Source of the DNA: Bradyrhizobium sp. Gha
Lineage (GTDB): Bacteria > Pseudomonadota > Alphaproteobacteria > Rhizobiales > Xanthobacteraceae
Length of the DNA stretch: 64,000 bases
Reading direction: 5' to 3'
NCBI RefSeq assembly: GCF_900113735.1
Contig: NZ_FOQM01000024.1
Coordinates: 57,537-121,536 of the forward strand
Below, in pieces: positions 63,130-64,000 of this stretch (position 1 is its first letter; every line of letters begins with the position of its first letter). A program made the position numbers and the translations under genes. The notes beneath the pieces were generated by a model. That model was not told the DNA's origin and searched no databases. It saw nothing but the letters and a program-made list of their open reading frames with translations.

Positions 63130-63906
63130 CGTTTCCAAAGTTGCCTCGCGGAAATGCTGTCCTGCCCGGCTGCAAGCTCCATCTTGTTGCCCGCTGGATA
63201 AGTTGGCAATCGCGGACAGCGCCGACAGACCAATCTTTTCGTCTATATCTGTTTGGCGTGCATTCATTGATATGGCAAGCAAAGGTTGCGTTCACAGACG
63301 TTCCGCACCGCCACGCCAGCTTCGCTCAAGACATTCTCCCTGACCAATTCAATTGCGACGAGATGAGGACGCTGCAGATCCAGGTCCGCTGCGCCGCGAC
63401 TGCAGCAGCTGGTTAGGCGGTGGGCCGCTCGCGGTCATGCGGGATCAATCCAGCGCGTTCCATGTGTCTCGCCGAGCGCCATGCTGCCGCGGCGCGCCTG
63501 GGTTAGCGCGTTGTTGTTCGCGACGAGCGTACGGTAAGAATCCGTTTACTGCGAGCACCGAACGCGCGGATTTCATGGGCACCTCGATAGAAGGCCGAAC
63601 AGCGGTCCGAATGGCGTGTGATTTGATTCAGATCGCACGGCCCGTGGATATCCCCCGACATTGGCGCGATTTTTTCACCACTGCCCCGATGCCGTTATCC
63701 CGGAATTTACCTGTCGCGCTTCCCGGCTGAAGCCGAAAACCGCAGCCCGATGCAGTCGAACTGCAAACTTCTCTTCAATATCCGTATTAGCACGGAGGAT
63801 GAAATTAACGGGACCGTGAAATGGGTTGCGTAACGATCTAGGTGCGGACTTCCGTCGACTCCAGGTGCGGCGCAGGCGTCGAGGTTCAGCTCAGTAAGGC
63901 GTAACC
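63130..63906. other. intergenic region upstream of cheA and the Crp/Fnr gene
   Basis: About 780 bases without a convincing gene. It holds the divergent promoters of the Crp/Fnr gene and cheA. TTGAT-TCAG-ATCGC at 63623-63636 has one perfect half of an FNR/FixK-type box (TTGAT-N4-ATCAA); the other half is poor. AT-rich patches occur near 63240-63275 and 63770-63815. The 125-codon frame at 63353-63730 has no support. Confidence 0.5.
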
Positions 63907-64000
63907 ATGGATGATCTGTTGCGGGAGTTTCTGACGGAGACCAGCGAGAGCCTGGACACCGTGGACAATCAGCTGGTGAAGTTCGAGCAGGAGCCGAACA
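63907..64000 (+). CDS. cheA: chemotaxis histidine kinase CheA, 3' truncated by window
   Basis: The first 31 codons encode MDDLLREFLTETSESL followed by DNQLVKFEQEPN. This is the start of the CheA P1 (HPt) domain, whose first helix precedes the phosphorylated histidine outside the window. AAGGCG lies eight bases before ATG. It is the first gene of what is presumably a chemotaxis operon continuing to the right. CheA phosphorylates CheY and CheB in response to receptor signals. Confidence 0.85.
   Translation, partial: MDDLLREFLTETSESLDTVDNQLVKFEQEPN

Noticed and set aside
63130..63282. N-terminal extension of the Crp/Fnr gene
   Set aside because: Open to a TTG at 63282 and an ATG at 63267, but base composition looks non-coding and family members usually begin near MVRPSNRF. 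Not excluded.
63353..63730. 125-codon plus-strand open frame before cheA
   Set aside because: No ribosome site, no recognisable sequence, cysteine/arginine-rich as random frames in GC-rich DNA.

Overview
The window is a GC-rich chromosomal segment of an alphaproteobacterium, most likely Bradyrhizobium or a close relative. The grounds are protein similarity recognised by eye, the order mdh - sucCDAB - lpdA - xerC/priA - atpHAGDC, an F1 ATPase operon lacking F0 genes, and at least a dozen intergenic palindromic repeats of the type common in Bradyrhizobium. No database search was run. Species and replicon position are inferences.

Left part (1-9.7 kb): a truncated DUF1223 gene, a probable minus-strand small RNA with a strong terminator (955-1080), DUF2794, a GNAT acetyltransferase, a Bax-inhibitor-1 membrane protein, a YbbA/YbbP-type ABC exporter divergent from a TesA-type esterase, a ThpR RNA phosphodiesterase and a ZapE-like ATPase. 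Central metabolism (9.9-21 kb): mdh with its own terminator, then one long TCA unit sucC - DUF1579 - sucD - sucA - sucB - SDR - lpdA - membrane protein. It supplies succinyl-CoA synthetase and all three 2-oxoglutarate dehydrogenase components, with two extra genes inserted.

Replication and energy (21-31.7 kb): DUF4337, xerC and priA (divergent), an RlpA-like protein, then atpHAGDC. Palindromic repeats lie inside this operon (atpA/atpG and atpD/atpC) and inside the suc unit (sucA/sucB). Then (31.8-47.5 kb) come a membrane class III cyclase with a repeated Cys-containing C-terminal region, two Nudix (RppH-type) genes, and a minus-strand cluster for envelope, ribosome and metabolic functions: divergent polysaccharide deacetylase, ctpA, envC-like, rlmH, rsfS, nadD, proA, proB. 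A TctC-type binding protein, a formylglycine-type sulfatase-family hydrolase and obgE follow.

Right part (47.5-64 kb): MaoC dehydratase, two EamA transporters, a GNAT, rpmA and rplU, a ROK-family protein whose motifs appear in circularly permuted order, tRNA-Ser(CGA) with a promoter and a transposase remnant beside it, a frameshifted DUF2157 gene with its GDYXXLXY partner, a MocR-type regulator divergent from an EamA gene, and a signalling stretch: degenerate EAL protein, LuxR-type regulator with a histidine-less HisKA-like region, HPt protein, Crp/Fnr regulator and the start of cheA.

The observations most worth following up are the permuted ROK protein, the minus-strand RNA at about 1 kb, the repeats inside the suc and atp operons, the degenerate signalling proteins, and the frameshift in the DUF2157 gene. 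No CRISPR array, intact prophage or complete insertion sequence was seen.
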